DNA of 64,000 nucleotides from Chitinophaga sp. E66 (lineage in GTDB: Bacteria; Bacteroidota; Bacteroidia; Chitinophagales; Chitinophagaceae): contig CP079103.1 of assembly GCA_019285755.1 (NCBI GenBank), positions 1,736,001 to 1,800,000 on the forward strand, given 5' to 3'. How positions within the stretch are numbered: position 1 is the stretch's first letter; each line of letters begins with the position of its first letter. The notes under the pieces are model-generated. The model made no database searches and was not told the DNA's origin. It saw nothing but the letters and a program-made list of their open reading frames with translations. Both the position numbers and the translations under genes were made by a program. Positions 60,113 to 64,000 of this stretch are shown piece after piece.

Positions 60113-61152
60113 ATGTCATATACCCAAACCGAACTGGAAGCATTACTGAAGGACGATGAATTCGTGCAATGGATCCTGCATCCGGGACAGGCCGACAGCG
60201 CCCGCTGGGAATCGTGGATACGGGAGCAAGCCGACAGGCCGGCGCTAGTGGACCGCTGCCGGCGGATCGTGACGGACGTCAGGGCCGCGGAAACGGACCA
60301 AAGAGCCAAAGCGCTGGCAGGGGAAATCTGGCTGGACGTGGAAGCAGCGATGCAGCCCCGCCTCCGCTGGCCCCGCTTCGCCGCTGCCGCTGCGGTTGCC
60401 CTGCTGCTGGCAGGGGCCGGATGGTGGTGGATGGGAGAGAAGCCTGCCAAAACGGAGGAATCGGCCCAAACGGCCTCTTCCGTGGCCCGGACGGAAAGCG
60501 GCGAGGTGTTGGTGTCGAATACGGGAGAGGATCTGAAATCCGTGCTGATGGTAGATGGTTCGCGGATCACGCTGAGCCCCGGCGCCAGGGTCCGCTTCCA
60601 GAGCCTCCCGGGCCCCGATGCCCGGAACGTCCAGCTGGAGGGTACCGCGTTCTTCGAGGTGACGGCTGATCCGAAACGACCTTTTACCGTGTACGCCGGA
60701 AAGGTCGTGACCCGGGTACTGGGCACCAGCTTCCGCATCAGCGGGGATCGCAGCATTACCGTGGCAGTACGTTCGGGGAAAGTAGCCGTTTCGCACGACG
60801 GGAATAAGGAATCCTGGATTTTGCTGCCCAACGAACAGGCAACTTATGACGCCGGACGCAACACGATGGCGCGTTCAGTTGTTATACACAAAGAGATCCT
60901 TGACAACCCCGCTTTGCCCGTTCCCCGGTTTAGCTTCGACGAAACGCCCGCCCCGGCGGTCGTAGACGACCTGGCGGCCACCTATGCGGTCAATATCCGG
61001 TACGATCGCCGGCTGTTCGAAAATGCAGGATTACCGTGTCTTTGGAAGAAGGCACCTTTTATGATAAACTGGACGTGCTCTGCAAAGTACTGGGCGCCTC
61101 CTACGAAATAGTGAACAATGAAGTACGGATCTCCGGTCCTGGCTGCCAATAG
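60113..61152 (+). CDS. FecR-family anti-sigma factor (frameshifted near the end)
   Basis: Start ATG 60113. Cytoplasmic N-terminal sigma-binding part (LLKDDEFVQWILHPGQADSARWESWI), one membrane helix (FAAAAAVALLLAGAGWWWMG), and a periplasmic FecR domain: ESGEVLVSNTGEDLKSVLMVDGSRITLSPGARVRF, NVQLEGTAFFEVTADPKRPFTVYAGKVVTRVLGTSFRI, and VRSGKVAVS. After a break near 61030 the DUF4974-like end reads ITVSLEEGTFYDKLDVLCKVLGASYEIVN...VRISGPGC. About 346 residues. Relays a signal from the SusC-like receptor to the sigma factor upstream. Confidence 0.9.
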
Positions 61153-61213
61153 CCCCCGCCCCGTGCACTGATACAACGAGTAGCATTTTACTGTCAACCA
61201 AAATATCAAGCGT

Positions 61214-64000
61214 ATGAATACCTTCCGTTTCATGATGCGGGTAGCGCTGTTGGGCTCCTTCCTGTGCATTTACGTGCTGTCTGCCTCCGCCGCAGCCGCG
61301 CGTTCGCAGGGCGTGCTCGACAGGAAAATTTCCCTTACCGTAGCCAATAAGGAATTAAAAATGTGCTCGGCAAGATAGAGCAGGCGGCTTCCGTGAAGTT
61401 CGCCTACGCTACCCAGACCATCCCCTCGCAAACATCGTAAGCCTCAGCGTGCAGGACACGCGGCTCGGCGATGCGTTGCAGACCTTACTGCAACCCTATA
61501 AGGTCAACTATGAGGTCGTGGGCAACCAGATCATCATTCAGCGCGAAGGCCTGAAGGTGGTCATCTCCCGCGACGCCGCATTCAAGAAAGTAACCGGCCG
61601 CGTCAGGGCGGCAGACGGTACCGTGGTTCCCGGTGTAACCGTAACCGTAAAGGTACGTCCCGCGGAGCGGTAACCAATGCCGACGGAATGTTCGAGATAG
61701 AGGCCGAAGAAGGCGCCACGCTCGTATTTACCGCCATCGGGTTCGCTACGCAGGAACAGGCGGTAGGATCCGGCAGCACTTACGATGTGGTGCTCCAGGA
61801 ATCCAAACGCGAGCTTTCCGAAGTGGTAGTAACCGCGCTCGGTCAGCGCAAAGAGAAACGCGCGCTGGGCTATTCGGTATCCGAAGTGAAAGGAGCCGAC
61901 CTCGCCGTTACCAATGAAGTGAACCCCATCAACGCCCTCCAGGGCAAAGCCCCGGTATCAATATCGACCAGGGCTCCGGCGGGCTGTTCGGGAACTCGCG
62001 CATCCTGTTGCGCGGTAACTCCACCCTTAGCACCAATAACCAGCCCATCTTCGTCATAGACGGGGTGATCGTGGAAAACGACGCCTTCAACGGGCAGGGG
62101 CGCGACTTCGGGAATGACCTCAAAAACCTCAACATGGAGGATTTCGAGAGCGTATCCGTGCTGAAAGGCTCCGCCGCCGCGGCGCTCTACGGCACCCGCG
62201 CCATCAACGGCGTAGTGCTCATCACTACCAAGAAGGGCAGAACGAAGAAAGGATGGGGCGTAAGCGTAGCGCAATCGGTCAACATCCAGAAACCTTACCG
62301 CGGCCCCGATTTCCAGAATGAATACGGCGGCGGCACGGTAGGCGCGTTCTTCACCGATACACGCGATCCGGGCTACGCCAATGGCACCAACTGGCAAACG
62401 AAGGTATTCCCCACCAATGCAGCCGGCGAACCGTATATCGACCCGCAAAAGAACCGGGAACTGGAGAACTGGGGACCGAAATTCGCAAACCAGCGCGTAC
62501 GCAACTACGACGGCACCTGGACGGAATACAAAGCCGCTCCCAACAATTACCTGGACGCGTTCCAGACCGGTGTGGGCTACCTGACCAATGTTGCGGTAGA
62601 CGGCGCCACCGATAAATCCTCTTTCCGGTTTTCCTATTCCCGGAACCAGGCAGAAGGCATCAACCTCCGCAACAAGCTGAACAAAAACGCCTTCTCCCTG
62701 CGCGCCACGCACAACCTCACCAGCTTCATCTCGCTGGATGCGGGTGCGGATTATACGTCTATCGACGGAGAAAACCCGCCGCAGCTCGGGCTGAACAACT
62801 TCATCTGGATCTTCCCCGCAACTACGACACCAAATACTGGATGCAACGCAGCAAGTACACCAGCGTGCTGGGCGGTGTTCCCAAAGTATATGATCCCAAC
62901 GAGACCAACTTCGTGCCCGGCGCAGACTATTGGTTCAGGATCTTCGAGAACGATTACCTGCAGGATGAGCAGATGTTCCGCGGCCGCCTGGCCATCAACG
63001 CTACGGTGACCAGCTGGCTCCGCCTGGCGCTGGAAGGCAATTTCAGTAACATTGCCATCAAGAACGAAACGAAAGAGCTGGGGCAGGGATATGATTTCAA
63101 GGGTGAAGATAACACCAGTGGCGGCAAGTACGGCCTGGGGCACTCCAACAAACGCGCCTGGTTCATGAAATGGATGGGCCTCGTTACCAAGCAACTCACC
63201 AAAGACCTTTCCCTGAACGGGTATGTAGGCGGCGAAACGCAACGCTACTACACTACTTATAACTACAGCGAAACGGATGGCGGCCTCATCTTCCCGGACA
63301 ACTACTTCCTGTCTAACTCCAAACGGCTCCCCATTGCCAACGGCGGCGTAAAGAACCGCAAAACGATCAACTCCATTTACGCCAGCGCGGACCTCGCCTG
63401 GAAGGATCAGCTGTTCATGCAGACCACCTGGCGCGGCGACTGGTCTTCCGCCCTTACATATACCAACGGAACAGGCAACAACTTTTATAACTATCCGGCC
63501 GTGAGCCTTTCCTGGATATTCTCCGAAACGTTCAAGCTGCCCTCCTTCATCTCGTTCGGCAAGCTGCGGGGCAATGTGGCCTGGCTGGGCGGGGATGCGG
63601 ATCCCTTCCTCATCAACCCTGGCTTCCAGCTGAGAGGCTTCTCGCAGGCCAACGGCGGCAATATTCCCATGCTGGCGTACATCCTGAACACGCAGGGCCA
63701 GTCGTACACGGTAGACAAGAACCTGAAACCCCTGCGCAAACGCGCGCTGGAAGGCGGTTTGGATGTCCGCTTCTTCCAGGACCGTTTAGGGGTGGATGTG
63801 ACCGTGTATAAAGACAACACCTTTAACCAGGTAATACTTATACCTGCAGCAGCGGAGTCCGGCGTGAACAGCCAGCTGATCAATGCGGGCAATATTCAGA
63901 ACAAGGGGATCGAAGTAGCGCTGACGGGAACGCCGGTACAGTCGAAAACTTCAACTGGAACACCACGCTGACCTTCACCCGCAACCGCAACAAGATCATC
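61214..64000 (+). CDS. SusC/RagA family TonB-linked outer-membrane protein with STN domain (3' end outside window, frameshifted)
   Basis: Signal peptide (FMMRVALLGSFLCIYVLSASAAA). STN domain with breaks near 61362 and 61430 (LSVQDTRLGDALQTLLQPYKVNYEVVGNQIIIQ). Carboxypeptidase-regulatory-like domain (VTGRVRAADGTVVPGVTVTVK, break near 61653, NADGMFEIEAEEGATLVFTAIGF). TonB box region and plug (VVVTALGQRKEKRALGYSVSEV; after a break near 61950 ILLRGNSTLSTNNQPIFVIDGV; SVLKGSAAAALYGTRAINGVVLITTKKG). Barrel to the window end (further breaks near 62820 and 63945). The STN domain fits its place after a sigma/FecR pair: such receptors signal substrate binding to FecR. The SusD partner would lie beyond the window. 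Confidence 0.93.

Noticed and set aside
59089..61152. Programmed frameshifts in the sigma and FecR genes
   Set aside because: Breaks of the same kind occur in most genes of the window and no slippery heptamer with a downstream structure is conserved at these sites. Sequencing error is simpler.

Overview
The window looks like a Bacteroidota chromosome, most likely Chitinophagaceae (Chitinophaga or a close relative). The signs are a SusC/RagA-type TonB-linked porin behind an ECF sigma factor and a FecR anti-sigma factor, STN and carboxypeptidase-regulatory-like domains, a C-terminal T9SS sorting domain, DUF2911, a GH109-type Gfo/Idh/MocA enzyme, and promoter-like TAnnTTTG boxes. From about 5.7 kb onward the DNA is GC-rich and gene-dense. 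The first 5.4 kb are clearly AT-rich.

The sequence itself has a problem. About 46 of some 60 protein genes are split by one or more single-base frameshifts, including housekeeping genes (phosphoglucomutase, SppA, BioA, FolK). Where I could resolve them, most are one base lost in a short homopolymer. This is the signature of an unpolished long-read assembly, not of mass pseudogenization. I therefore annotate each such gene as one CDS over its full span and name the breaks. Start and stop were read from the conserved ends.

Layout. (1) 1-5.4 kb: AT-rich island with the C-terminal part of a tyrosine recombinase, small unknown genes, a treble-clef/HNH-like protein, and the overlapping pair TcmP / DUF5131 three-Cys protein. 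It ends near a tRNA-Gly(CCC). (2) 5.9-10.9 kb: small proteins, a TonB-C protein, and a ZU5-like lipoprotein next to a 5'-truncated copy of itself. (3) 10.9-21 kb: membrane/Fe-S pair of the heterodisulfide-reductase type, phosphoribosyltransferase, DUF2279 protein coupled to phosphoglucomutase, Pcm, an outer-membrane beta-barrel receptor, a 231-bp 11-bp-periodic repeat array, DUF445, tRNA-His. (4) 21-30.7 kb: MG-domain/TonB-plug protein, HI0933-type flavoprotein, STN protein with 16-residue GxQxxGxxN repeats, a double-glycine bacteriocin-like peptide, deoxynucleoside kinase overlapping FolK. (5) 30.8-40.8 kb: SppA, ABC-2 permease, SRPBCC, DUF2911, a second 11-bp-periodic array, BioA, and a same-strand cluster GNAT / coiled coil / YjdI-like Fe-S / pirin / DNA alkylation repair. 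(6) 40.8-48.7 kb (minus): an unknown two-gene unit, aldose-1-epimerase-like protein with a DUF5009 membrane protein, PL6-like lyase with discoidin and T9SS domains. (7) 49-58.9 kb: MetAP, PepE, GH109, DUF885, a Nudix transcription regulator divergent from GalM with an inverted repeat between them, a SUKH protein, SDR and MDR oxidoreductases. (8) 59-64 kb: ECF sigma, third 11-bp-unit locus, FecR, SusC (cut by the window end).

The most unusual structure I see is the set of three intergenic loci built from exact 11-bp units. The unit sequence is unrelated from locus to locus but the period is the same. At one locus the array carries a 33-bp higher-order repeat in the same register. The best functional leads are the bacteriocin-like precursor, the TcmP/DUF5131 island and the Nudix operator.
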